Positions 35,011 through 46,825 of a DNA stretch of 64,000 bases are shown here, in pieces. The stretch is from NCBI GenBank assembly GCA_039090855.1, contig CM077012.1:143254541-143318540 (forward strand). Direction: 5' to 3'. Made by a program: the position numbers and the translations under genes. The notes beneath the pieces are model-generated. The model saw only the letters and a list, made by a program, of their open reading frames with translations, was not told the origin of the DNA and ran no database searches. Numbering within the stretch: the stretch's first letter is position 1; every line of letters starts with the position of its first letter. The DNA is from Macrothele yani. Lineage: Eukaryota > Arthropoda > Arachnida > Araneae > Macrothelidae.

Positions 35011-36005
35011 GATATGGATCCAATCAGATAAGAAGAAGAAAAAAAAAAGTTGCTGTTAAACCTTACAACTGCCAGAATATGAGCTGAAGTTAAATGTAAC
35101 TTGCATGTCCATTAGTTTTGGAAAAAATTGTAATTAGTGTGAAAACATTGCAATATTTGTTCTATATCGTTTAGTTAATTTGAAATTAAAATTTATGCTT
35201 CGCTGTACCATGCCTAGAAGAATGGCAATAAAACTGATATAATGTGCATATTAAATTCATTAATATTTGTGTCATTTTCAGACCAGTAAAAATGAGTGCA
35301 GACCACAAACTTCTGGTATACATGCATACCAGTGAAGTTTTTATCACAATTCTACCACTGCTTAGTTGTATAGAGCATTACAGTTCAATGGCTGGTCATA
35401 TTAATTTTGTAAAGTTAGCAGAAATTTGTCAGTTTTTCATGAAATATAGGTTTCTGCATTATTGTGTTATCCGAAACTGTAAAATATGAACAGTTATCCA
35501 AATCTTTTGGGCTCTTACAGTATTTATCCTTTTGCTCACCTGTAAGTCTTTTGGTATTCTATCCAAAGTTGAGTTGATCCTTAAACTATAAGCTGTACCA
35601 CTCCATGTCTGTTTTCACTGAGCCCCTCCCAACATCTGCATTCATTATTGAGCAGTGTCTTCTATATTCTGTTGATCTCATTATTGTTTGATGTATAGGT
35701 AGGCCATAAGATACCTACCAAGTCAAAAGGTTAATTTCTTCTGGCGAGGAAAGATGCAATCCTGATTGAAGTTGCATACAAACTGGTATCTCAAGCCATT
35801 TATATTATTGTAAAAGTCAGCTTACTGTGTTGGTATTATGCAGCCTCAGTAAAAGTTAGATGCCACAGTCTAGCATCTTAAGTGAAATTACATGTTTCAT
35901 GCCAATAGGCATTCAGTTGCCAGTTTACGGTATTCTAACAGTTTAAGGTTACCCTGGTGGCTGTACTTTTTGTGGTGCCCCTACAAGAAATTTTGTAAAG
36001 TGAGG
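35011..36005. other. CIAPIN1 intron, unrecognised
   Basis: No element could be named. A frame at 35244-35489 has no family features. Confidence 0.5.
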
Positions 36006-37036
36006 TGAAAACTCTACTATCCATAGTTATTGCACAAAAATTCCCAACTTGGGGTTCCAACTCCCAGTCACCTTAACAGTCCATCACAAATGGTGATTAT
36101 GCTTGCGAGCATTGCAGATTTCAATGCCATTTTAATCAAGGTTTCAAAAAATATTTTCTATCATTTCTATACATTTTCTGTACGCCGAAAATGTCCTCTT
36201 TTAAGTTAGTGAAAACCAAACTTTTGATCTACAATAAGAAGAAAACAATTGCCTTTTTTCAAAACCATTGTGAGGTCCTATTTTTGCCTACCGCACAAAA
36301 GAAAAATGAACCTATATCCAAGATGGTGGCACATAAAAATAAAATAAAAATTGTTTTGAGCTACTCGCCAATAGAGTTAAACTATGGGGTAGAGGTGTAT
36401 AATATGGTCAAGTAACCACTTAATTAAAAAATTGGGTAATATCATATTGGAATGCCCCATATATATTATAAAACACACAGTTTTGGATTTTTTTTTTTTC
36501 CTTGCCAAAATTGTGAATTGCCCAAAGTATTTTTTTTTTTTCCCCTGCTGAAAGGTTACATTGTAATACACACATGAAAATATTTTTAGCAAATTTGAAG
36601 TGGGGCTCATTTAAAAAAAAATTGTTTTGTTTAATAAAAATGTGGCCTCATTTTTCCATGTCTTTTGTCACTAAATTTTTAAAAAAAAATGTTCTTTTAA
36701 TTCTAAAAATGTGCAGAAACAAGTTGTTCCAAAATGCATGGATCATGCAAATCATTTAAAAAAAATTACGTGGCTGCAACAGTTAGTTGTGAAGTTATGA
36801 ATTTTTTTGTCCACCAGTGTAGTTGTCAAAACCCATAGTGCAAAAACTTGAAAGGCACAGCTACCTAATTTTTAAAGTGGGATTTACTCAAGATCAACCA
36901 GATCAACTGATCTAAAATTTTCACAGGTTTCCTATCTCACAAGTACAATACTTTGTACTAATTTTCACAAAAATCTGTGATGGGTGGGTGACATCTTGTA
37001 AAAATGCTGGGTGATTTGACATGGAATGAATGACCC
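36006..37036 (-). repeat. Repeat family B, copy 1 (inverted relative to 61466-62457)
   Basis: About 1 kb of non-coding sequence matches 61466-62457 in reverse orientation, with many shared blocks such as TTAAGGTGACTGGGAGTTGG and TGGCTGCAACAGTTAGTTGT. Its right tip, read inward, is GGGTCATTCATTCCATGTCA then AATCACCCAGC, resembling the terminus of the 13.7-kb element. Short open frames inside are chance. Confidence 0.8.
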
Positions 37037-38069
37037 TGCTAGGTGATTCTTGATCCATTATACTGCTGCCAGTCCAGAAGAATGGCATTTCCCTTAAAGT
37101 ATTCATTCATAATTGTAAAATAACTTTGTGATTTAGTATGTTATTAAGTAATTTTTATGTAAATTGTGTAGTAGAAAAATTATAGGCAAATGAGCCAAGT
37201 GTAAGTTGTTGTAAATTCTCTTATTTTTATGAATGGATTGAAATAAATGAAAAACAAAATTGTTTTTCTAGTATCTTAAGAAGTTAGTATAAAATTTAAT
37301 GAGAGATAGAATTAAACACAGGCTTCAATGAGAGAGTTTTCAGAGGATGGGAACATGAAACTTGTCAAGAATGCAAATGTGAATTAAAAGAAGGAACAGG
37401 ATTAGTTAATCATATGGATTTTCTGACACTTTTTCAGCAGCAGATGCTCAACTGGTGCACAATGATGTGCATTCAGCAGCTCTCAAGAAAAGGCCAAGGA
37501 AACTGTCATAGAAAAACATCCAACTGCAAGACAATGAAGTCTTCGTATGACAGATTTGACTACAATTATATTGACAACCTTTAGCTCAAAAAAACCTTAT
37601 TACCCTCCTAACAATGTGGATTTTATAGCCATCAATGATTATCACTTGTTTTGGCTGGTGAAAGACCACCCATGAGATAAAAAATTCCAAAACTCAGAAC
37701 AGTGTCCTGAAGAGGGTTACTGTCATACTGCTTCTTTTTAAAGCTGCCTCGCCACAAAATGTGTAGGTGTGGAAGGAGAATCCTTTGAGAAAAAAGCAAC
37801 AATAAAAAAAAGACTTGTTATTGCTGTTATGGTATGTATATTTTTTCATGAACAATAATGTTTGCACCAATCTTTGAACCACATACATACACAGAAATGC
37901 ATTCAGCTGGATCTGTCATGATATGGGCTACCATATTAATTATTCTCCTGTAACACTACCTCAGACGAATCACTTAAATTTCTGACAGTTTTGTTTTTAT
38001 AGAAGTCATTATAAAACTAATGCCTCCATTTTTTTATAAAAAATATAACTGCATTAGCAAGGAGACTTA
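37037..38069. other. CIAPIN1 intron, one possible mariner scrap
   Basis: A segment near 37590-37660 reads PYYPPNN then NDYHLFWLVKDHP, faintly like the mariner PYSPDLAPSDYHLF block. The evidence is too thin for a gene call. Confidence 0.35.
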
Positions 38070-39560
38070 CAGGGCGGATTCATAAATGTTTTACAAGTAG
38101 AGTGCAAACATGAGATTCTTCCGCAAATTCGCGGAATTCCGCTTTTTTTTTTTTTTTTTCCCATCAGTTTGGTCATTCTCAAGATCGATGCCGAACTGAA
38201 GAGAAATTTTTTGGGGTTAGGTAGGGGTCTTTTCCATCTGGGGACAGTATTTAGTCTTTCAAAACTTTCGAAAACAGAAGTTAAATAGAGTGAAGATTTT
38301 CCCCATAATCATATATATATATGTATATTTATTTATTTTTTTCTCATGATGTTGCCTGTGTCCCATATTGTTGTTAAGTATTTTATTGCATAAATGTTTG
38401 CATTTCAGCATGAAACTGTTGGCAATGATTTCCAGAAACGGATGTTAAAACGGTTTGAAGGTGTTTCTGCAGTCTTCACGCACGCGATTCTTCCGTGGAT
38501 TTGAATAAATCTTCTATTTCCATTATCATTTTGGGTATCTCGATCAATGCACAACTGAATAGAAATTTTGGGGTTGGGGGGGGGGTCGTTTTCAGTTTGA
38601 GGGCGGAATTCCGTTCTTCAAAACTTTTGAAAACGGAAGACGGAGCGAATTTTTTCTCCTGTAACCGTTTTTTTTTTTTTTTTTTTTCTTTCTTCTTTAC
38701 CCTCACGATATTCCTTTTGTCTAGTTTCCCTTTTATTCCACAAAGACTGCATTTCAGCTTAAAACTGGAGGGAAAAGTTTCAGAAAATGGAAGCCGGCCA
38801 AAGCGAAGATTTCACCTGTTATCATATTTTTTTCTTCCCGCGATGCTGCTGTTAATTATCGTATGCTGTTGTTAAATGTTATCCCCCCCCCCCGGTAAAT
38901 GTTTGCACATAAGCTTGATAAGGGAGGGTGAATTTTTCAAAAACAGAAGTGATAAGGTTTGAAAATTTGTTAGAATTGATGCATGGTGTTCGAAAGTATT
39001 CATATTCTGAAAGTTATGCCATGTATCTAAAGCAGTGAAAGCTTTGATAGCATGCATTCATGGTCCTCAGGCTGAAATTTCTTTCAGCATGATGGATAAA
39101 TTGTCGTCTGAGGGAATAAATCAAAAAAAAAAAAAAAGAAGAAGAAAAGTGATGGAAAGATGGGAAGGGAATAATATCAACAGAAAGAAAAACTAAGCAA
39201 AGATTTTTGTGCAGCTACAGAGTCACCGAAACACAAATATGGCCATGGAACTTGGTGAGAAGAAAATAACACAAGAGGAAAATTGAGCTCATGTTCTAGC
39301 AAGTAAAAAAAAAAGCTGTGTTTGAAACAATGCTTATTAAAGCAATTTTATTCTGTTTTGAATTCAGTAATTCTATATTGTGAATACAGTGTTGTGCTCT
39401 AAATATTTACATAGGTAAAGTTCAGTGAACAATTCCATCTTGCTTGTGCTGTGTTATATTCACACTTTCTCGTCTCATGTTCTGATTTTTCACCAGGTTA
39501 AAAAGTTCAGCTTTTTGTTCCTTGGTCGGTCTCAAGTATGGTAGAGTGTTACTTTTCCAC
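38070..39560 (+). repeat. Dispersed repeat family A, copy 2
   Basis: Homologous to 19640-20880. Recurring unit ends (TTTGCATTTCAGCATGAAAC-like) near 38400, 38750 and 38900 show about three decayed tandem units of 150-360 bp. Internal poly-T, poly-G and poly-C tracts are present. No coding potential was seen. Confidence 0.7.
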
Positions 39561-39894
39561 ACATAATCCAACTCAACTTTACCAACATTAACAAGGTGCT
39601 ATAAACCAGTGCTGTAATGGCAAACTCATTTTTGTCATTTGTGACAACCTGAAACAAAACAACAAAAAGAATCCCCAACCACCCTTGTAGAAATGGAGGA
39701 AAAGTTCTCATAAAATTGTTTTCTGGACTCCTTTGTGCTCCTGTGTCAGCAACTTAGGGACACATTAAGGACAAATCTGGAGTGCCACAAGTGAAGAACA
39801 ATGCTTATGGCTTCTGGTTTTCCAGATCCAAATGAATCACATAGCTCACAGGCATGATGCAGCAGTCCTATTTATTCAGCTCATCATCCCACTA

Positions 39895-42800
39895 CTACAT
39901 ACATACAAATCACTAAGCTGTTCTCTGAGATTCAGAGGTTAGCTCCAAAAAGAAATACAAATTACCAGATATTTTTACTTACTGTTGTCGTATCAAATTT
40001 CTCTATTTACAGTGATCTCGGCATACAACTCGGGCTTCACTGATATCCATTACACGCCGTACACAAGATCTTATGTACTTCATACTCATAATCTTTTTCT
40101 CATGCAGACACTCCTGAATCTGATCCACCCATGTTTTCCTTTGCCTTCCTCTGCCTTTCCCTCCTGCCACTTGGGCTAAAAAGATTTTCTTAGTAAACAT
40201 CTCATCACTCATTCTTTCAACATAACCAAACCACCGAAGCATATTGGTCTCCACCTTGCTAACAACATTTTGCTTCATATTACACAACTGCAACACATCT
40301 TCATTTTTCACACAATCAGACCCTGTCTTCCCCCCCCAGTAAGTAACGCATTTCTCCAGCACACAAACGACTTCTGTGCTTCTTCTGTAGTACCCAAGTT
40401 TCACTACTACTACAGCAGAGTAGGAACAATTACACTTTCATACACAGCCATGCGGGACTCTCTTGAGAACCCATCATTCCTGTTAAAACCTTCCAGAGCA
40501 GCTATGACTTTCAATGAAGAATTCACTTGCCTACTAATTTCACCATCCAATTTGTTCTCTCTGTCAAACATGCTTCCTAAATACACAAACTCACTCACCT
40601 GGTCAATCATACTGCCATTTAGACTTACATTACATTCAGTGCTACCCGTTCCTCTCTCAAACACTATAACTTTGGGTTTTCCCTTATTTATACTCAGTTT
40701 GAATTTCATGCAAACTTTGTACATCCAAGACAACATATTCTGCAAATCACTTTTGCTCTCTGCCAACAGGACAATGTCATCAGCATACAACAATCTGCAC
40801 ACATGGATATCACCAAGACATAAACCACTATTGTCTATTTTGGCATCATGCATGTGTGGTCCATAAATATATTAAACAGCCATGGTGACATTACACAATT
40901 TTGTCTAACTCCTGCACCAATAGAAAATCATTTTGATAAAACAACATTCACTCGTACACAAGCTCTACTACCAGCATACATGGCTTTTACACTATTAAGT
41001 AGATTCCCAGTAACACCATATTCATTCAATACCTTTCACAAAAGTGTCCTATTTACTTGGTCGTAAGTTTTCTCTAAATCTATGCAGGCAGCAAAAACTT
41101 TCTTACCGACAGCCAGATACTTTTCAGTTGTCATGCGTAATGCAAAAATCTGGTTAGTGCAGCCTTTACCAGGCATGAAACCACTCTGAACATCCCACAT
41201 TTTCTCTGATGTAAGATCCCGTACTTTTTCAATAACAACCTTACCAAACACTTTCCCTGGCACACTTAGAATAGTTCTTGCATTCAGTCTGATCACCTTT
41301 TCTCTTATGCTAGGGAACAATAACAGCATCCTTCCAATCCTGAGGGACCATTCCTAACTCCCAGCACAACTGGGAAATTTCAGTTAACCAGTCAATTACA
41401 GAGTCACCACCATATTTCAACATCTCAGCAGTTATGCCATCAACTCCCGGAGCCTTATCATTCTGAAGAGATTTTAGAGCTTTACACACTTCTTCTCTTG
41501 AGATCCCTTTTGTGTTTCCATCCCTCACTGTAACATCATATCCATCTGTCTCAGAATCATCTTTGCTTTCCTGATCTAATAACTCACAGAAGTATTCACC
41601 CCATCTTTCACTTGACTCATTGGGCTCCCATATCATTTCCCCGATCTCATTCTTCACACAACTTACAACTTTGTTTCCTCTATTTTTCCTGAGTATCATG
41701 TACTTCCAGAAATACTTCCTATCTTTCCAAAAAGCCAGTTCATGCCTTTCCAAATTCTCCTTCCTATCTTTTGCCTTACTCTGGCGAGGCAGCTTCACGC
41801 TTCTTACAGTGATATTCATCCACAGAAACTCTACCTTGCAACATCCCCAAGTAGGCTTCCTTCTTTCCCTTTACTTCCTCTTCAAACTCACTATACCACC
41901 AAGCATCACCTCTATTGTTACCCACTATTGTGGTGCCACAGACCTCTTCAGCAGCAGTGACAACACAGTTCTTAAAACATTCCCACTTCTTTTCTACATC
42001 CCTCTCACCAGACTTCAGCTCCTTCAGTCGTTCTCTGAGTAAGTCAGAATAACGCTGATGATCTTCAAGGAGCCTATCAACCTTTATTCTTTCTATCCTG
42101 GGCCTCTTCTGATATCTTTTCTTCCAACCAACATTAAGTTTTACTCATGACACTACCAAGTAATGATCAGAACCAATATCTGCACCACTCATCACACAGG
42201 TGTCAGCAACTAAGTGTTTCAGACGCTGATCTTAGACAACAAAATCTATCACACTCTTTTGGCCAAGAGTACGATTTTCCCAAGTATATGTGTAGATATA
42301 CTTGTGGTTGAAAAATGTATTAGATACACACAAACCATTCTCAATGCAGAGTTCAATTAATCTTTCACCATTATCATTCACACAAGGATCATTAAACTTA
42401 CCCAGAACATTGTCAGAAATTGCATTCTGCACACCTACTCTAGCATTGAAATCCCCTGCTGTTATAACTTTTTCTTTAGCACCAAACTGGCTCAAAACAG
42501 CTTTTAGCTCATTCCAGAAATCTTCCTTCTTATCAGAAGGTTCCGAGTCACAAGGAGTATACACTACAACAATTACAATTCTCTGAAGTTTCACTTTCAA
42601 ACAAATCCAGAGAATTCTCTCACTTACGCAACTATAGTGAATCAAGTTGTTCATCTTTTCACTTTAAATCACACCTACACCAGCCTGTCCTCTCATGTTA
42701 TCCAATACTTCAGACCATTCACTTCTATCCCAATTTCCTTCTTTTTGGTTTCACTTACACACAGCACATCCAGTCTATACTTATTCATCTTCTCAATCAC

Positions 42801-43130
42801 CTCATTCATCTTGCCATTTATACCTCTAGTATTTCATACACTAATCTTATATTCACTCAGCTGAGATCTTTCTCATACGCCGTTTTAAAAGTCCAGGTCG
42901 ATTCAGTGGTGGACCATCCTTCTCAAGTGTGGTAGGTCCACCGTATCTCACACTTCAGTCATTTTTAATATTTCTTTTTGTCTTTTTAATCAGGTACTTC
43001 TCTTTCAAAACTCTTTCAGGCCCCCTGCATCTGGGCTTTTCTTCGATTTCATTTTTACCATTCTTGAAGGGCCATGACCAAAAATTTCATTTGTGCTAAC
43101 ATTGACATTACTCTCCCCCTGACATTTCAC
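39895..43130 (-). mobile_element. RTE-like LINE family L, longest copy
   Basis: The 3' end (minus strand) lies at about 39895-39920 with an (ATGT)-type tail. The 5' part reaches at least 42900 and probably 43130. It contains endonuclease and RT halves, so it defines the family's layout: an apurinic-like endonuclease, then RT, then a Arg-rich tail. It lies in the CIAPIN1 intron, antisense to the gene. No target duplication was identified. Confidence 0.8.
40003..42890 (-). pseudogene. LINE endonuclease-reverse transcriptase, decayed
   Basis: From about 42890 down: NTRGINGKMNEVIEKMNKYR, LDVLCVSETK, then VIVVVYTPCDSEPSDKKEDF, VITAGDFNARVG and SDHYLVVS, the endonuclease signature in order. RT follows: APGVDGITAEMLKYGGDS, VQSGFMPGKGCTNQIFALRM, LLYADDIVLLAESKSD and NVSLNGSMIDQVSEFVYLGS. 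The tail LRWFGYVERMSDEM and GKGRGRQRKTWVDQIQE ends near 40100. Stops (such as DFVV-stop near 42232) and frameshifts in the linker (41300-42230) inactivate it. The 41270-41320 segment lacks the usual YKGKGD-to-KNYRG stretch through a deletion. Confidence 0.85.
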
Positions 43131-43740
43131 AGGTAACGAGTTTTGGTGGGAAAAATCAATTTGAAAACAACAAGAAATTCAATCATTGCTCTCTGCTTTG
43201 CATTTGCCAATATCAACCACCATGTTCAGGTGGTTGAATGTCTTGTTTGGCTGATCACAATGCCACTTATCCGCAACAAGAAAGAGAAAGTTCTTCATTC
43301 AGTATCATGTGCAGCTATCATTGTTCCTTCATTTAGAAGAAGAAAAATTCAGAGGCATTAGTTTTGTCTAAACTTTTATGTATTGCATGTTATTTCACTA
43401 CATCCTTGTGCAATTAGCAGAATGGCATAATTATATGTGAATCTATAAACAGAAGAGTATTTCATTGCTCTTATTATCAACTTCCTCTGTTAATTTTGCC
43501 CTCATTCTTTTGAAAAATTAAAGAACAGTATAAAAGGGTTCTTTTTACTAGAACTAATTTTTGTGTTGAGGTGATTTTTATGATAAAAAGTGTTCGCTTC
43601 TGTAATAGGACGCAGTTACATTTATAGTTATTTATGGTTGTAAAGAAGTCAAGAGCATAATGTCCATTTCATACCTGTGAATGAGATAAAATAAATTGAG
43701 ATATTTTACTTCCTGCTGTCCGCCTTTGTGCATTGACACA
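43131..43740. other. CIAPIN1 intron, unrecognised
   Basis: AT-rich. The frame at 43143-43361 shows no family features. Confidence 0.5.
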
Positions 43741-44965
43741 CACTGATGAGCCATTACATTATGACCACCTACCTAATAAGCTGTAGGACCCCCCTTTAGC
43801 CCGCAAAATAATGGCCACTCTGCAAGGCATCGATTCAATGAGGTGGTGATAGGTACCTGGGGTATGTGGTACCATAAGGCCAACAGCAGGTCCTCCAGTT
43901 CCGGTTTATTTCAGGGTGGTGGTTGTTTTGCACGAACACACTTTTCCAAGTCGGACCACAAATGTTGGTTGGGTTCATGTCAAGTGAATTTAGAGGCCAG
44001 GGCATTAACAAAAAGTCGCCAGCATGTTCCTCAAACCACTCCTTGACGATTCTGGCAGTGTGGCATCACACATTATCCTGTTGGTTATGGCCATCAACAG
44101 CAGGGAACACGGTTGCCATGAATGGGTGAACTTGGTCCGCAACGATGTTCAGATACCTGACAGCTGTCAGTGATTCTGATATTCAAATAATGGGGCCTGA
44201 AGTATCCCGAGAAGACATCGCCCACAGCATAACACCACCACTGCCGGCCTGTTTCCGCCCAACAGTGCATCCTGGTGCTATAGCCTCTGTTGGTAATTGG
44301 CGTATTCACGTTCGACTGTCTACGTGATGCACTAGGAATCTTGATTCGTTGGACCAGTCCACTTTCTTCCAGTCATCCATGGTCCAATCTCGATGATCTT
44401 GAGCCCATTTCATGTGTTGTTGGCGATGACTTGCAGTTAGCATGGGGACCCGGCTGAGTCTTCAGCTATGCAGGCCCATGTGCAGAAGGCTGCGATGAAC
44501 TGTATGCTGTGACACATTGCCCTGATCACCACTGTTGTAGCTGCGGGAGATTTGTGGCACTGTGGCCCTGGGGTCACTGTAAACAATGCCCGACAGTCTC
44601 TGCTCCCCTCTGGCATCAATGAGCTGCGAATGACACACGGCTGGACGATGGTTGGTTCGTCATCTGGCCATCTGTGCCCCACTTTTGATACGTACTCACT
44701 CCAGCGGCTGGTGAACAGCTTACACAAGTCTCACCATTTCCAAGATTGTAGTTCCGAGGCACTCTGCCATCACAATTTGTCTTTTATCAAACTCTGATAA
44801 ATCGGCAGCTTTTCCCATTCTGACTCCGAACACTGTACTAACCAAAAGCTGGTCCTTGGGTTGTATATATACTGCTTTGTGAATTTCACCTGTGCCACCA
44901 TTCGGTCTCCAGGCGCACTCATTTCTCTAGGCTGGGAGTGGTCATAATGTAATGGCTCATTGGTG
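43741..44965 (-). mobile_element. Tc1-like element with GAGCCATTACATTATGACCAC ends
   Basis: Both ends carry the inverted motif ATGAGCCATTACATTATGAC. TA follows the right end (44966-44967); the left flank is CA (43739-43740), so one target base has changed. It lies within the CIAPIN1 intron, antisense. Confidence 0.88.
43775..44818 (-). pseudogene. Tc1 transposase with first catalytic Asp changed to Asn
   Basis: The start is MGKAADLSEFDK at 44818. The order of blocks matches a widespread Tc1 family: QIVMAECLGTT, ATVPQISRSYN, VSQHTVHRSLLHMGL, RVPMLTASHRQ and DHRDWTMDDWKKVDWS. The catalytic block reads WSNESRF where WSDESRF is expected, so the first Asp is lost. QQDNV then a stop before CHTARI, and NSLDMNPT follows. 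The end resembles a RGGPTAY-type terminus near 43775. Frameshifts are scattered, so it has been inactive for some time. Confidence 0.82.
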
Positions 44966-45384
44966 TATTTTTTAATAATTCTTGAAGGAATAGTTCTAGC
45001 AGCATAAAAATTAAGTGAGAGTGACTCTGGCTGATCAGATAACATCGATGGCACTGACAGTAGTGACAAAATTAAGTTAGCATGTCCATCTGTGAAACCA
45101 CGAGAAATGCTAGGAAAGTGTCTGTTACAAAGGTTAGAGCGTTATCGAGTTAGTATGAAATAATACGTCATGTCTGCAAAACAAGTATCTAGCAGCTGCA
45201 AAATGTTGAAGTGGAATTCATTTCCAGATGCTGGTGAATCGTGAAATCGGAAATAAAACCCCAAAATAGTGGAAGAAGTTTCATAAGGAGCTCATTTGCA
45301 TGCATTGCATAATGAGCTGCATACAAATGCAAATGAATACCATGATGTTGCACCTAACTGGCTGGGTTAAATGTACTTATATAA

Positions 45385-46260
45385 ATGAATGTCCATGTTG
45401 CAATTGAACTTCCAGATGATGACAAGGATCAGTATTGTGAGATGATACTTATGTACAACGAGTGTGGATACAGTGCTAGGGAAGGTGCACAGCAGTATGC
45501 CTTACATTTCTCAGAAGCTCCACATCGTGTGCTCTGGACTATCAACCTTGTGATAAATGTTTCACAGAGACTGGCAGATAGCAGATTGTATATGTTCGGG
45601 AATACCTTCACAAAGAGGAATACCTGTGCAATCAGAAAATGTCTTGGGGTACAGCCTTGTGTGTCGACACAGTAGTATTTGAGACATCAGTTTTACAGTT
45701 TACCACATGTGGTACATATTGCATATGCATGGTGCCCATCCATACTGGGTTATAACAATGTATGCGCAGATATCAGATGATGCTTCGAATGCTGTCAAGG
45801 ATGATCAGCTTTTTCTTATCAACAGTTGGATTGATAAAGCATAATTCATGTGGGTTGGAATAAGCAGTAGACAAAACAGACATTATTGAACTCTAACGAC
45901 CCCGTCATGGGGACAAACGATGCATCAGGTGCACTGGTCAGCAAATGTCTGGTGCAGTGTTTGGAGGAACCAACTTGTGGGACTTGTATTCTCAGAAGGT
46001 TCCTTAACGGAACAGAAATATCTTCAGCTGTTACAGGAGATTTTACCAAACTAGAGTGACAACATTCCACTGCAGAATGTATGATCCCTATGGATTCAAC
46101 ATGACAGTGCCACTGCATGCTGTATAGTAACTATTCAGGGTTTTCTGCAGGGCATGTTTCGGTCAGCAGGTCATGTGGCCTGTACAATCAACAGACCTAT
46201 CCCTTATAGATGTCTCCTTCTGGTGCTGTGTGAAAGAGCAGATATACATAAAGAAATTTG
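45385..46260 (+). pseudogene. Decayed mariner-like transposase
   Basis: The 45385-45675 frame (DKDQYCEMILMYNECGYSAREGA, then VINVSQRLADSRL) resembles the N-terminal helix-turn-helix of a mariner-like family common in insects. Downstream, in shifting frames, fragments equivalent to the FTDEA, NVWAGI and RSPDLTPLDF blocks can be traced (QSTDLSLIDVSFWCCVKEQI near 46190-46250). No intact catalytic triad and no terminal repeats were identified. Moderate confidence in the family only. Confidence 0.45.
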
Positions 46261-46692
46261 TAAAATTTGCAAGATCTACATCTCCTAATCATTGAGATAT
46301 GTGCCAGTGTACCACTATCACTGCTTGCTAGTGTAACACAAGCTGTTCTTTCCTATATACAATTGGGCATCATAGTTGATCACATTCATGTCTGCTTGTT
46401 TTACATTAATTAAGTGTGTAATTGTGTATGGTTTCATTCCAGAATGTAATGCATTGTACACAAATTGTGAACATGGGTCTTGTTAAATAAACCAATGGGT
46501 TTTTCATAATCCTGTCTTACTCTCTGTCCCGTACTGCATTTGTTTACCACCAGTTGGGGCTTTATTTCTATTTTCGTGACTCGTCAGCATCTAGAAACGA
46601 ATTCCACTTCAACAGCATTTTGCAGCTGTTGGACACTTGTCAGCGTTTGAATTACCCAGTGGTCCACTGGCCATTGGCCAGTAAAAATTCCA

Positions 46693-46825
46693 TTGAGCCA
46701 GTGAACTATTTATGTTACTGGCCCAGTGAACTAATTATGTTGCTGGCCCAGTGAACTAATTTTGTTACTGGCCCAGTGAACTAATTATGTTGCTGGCCCA
46801 GTGAACTAATTTTGTTACTGGCCCG
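46693..46825. repeat. 25-bp minisatellite with 50-bp higher-order pattern
   Basis: CTGGCCCA recurs at 46718, 46743, 46768, 46793 and 46818, a strict 25-bp period. Units alternate ATGTTG and TTGTTA variants, so duplication proceeded in pairs. The surrounding 46640-47510 has ends rich in CCAGTGG/CCACTGG motifs and may be a small DNA element. Confidence 0.85.

Noticed and set aside
35244..35489. Possible extra exon (RPVKMSADHKLLVYM...)
   Set aside because: Not similar to any CIAPIN1 segment expected between the visible exons, and the exon phases already join without it.
36191..36415. Small plus-strand frame within repeat family B
   Set aside because: The inverted copy at 61466-62457 does not conserve the frame, so it is not coding.
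37310..37720. Possible mariner fragment (PYYPPNN, NDYHLFW)
   Set aside because: Only one weak block is visible and no catalytic motif or terminal repeat supports it.
40270..40866. 198-codon plus-strand frame
   Set aside because: Antisense shadow of the same LINE family.
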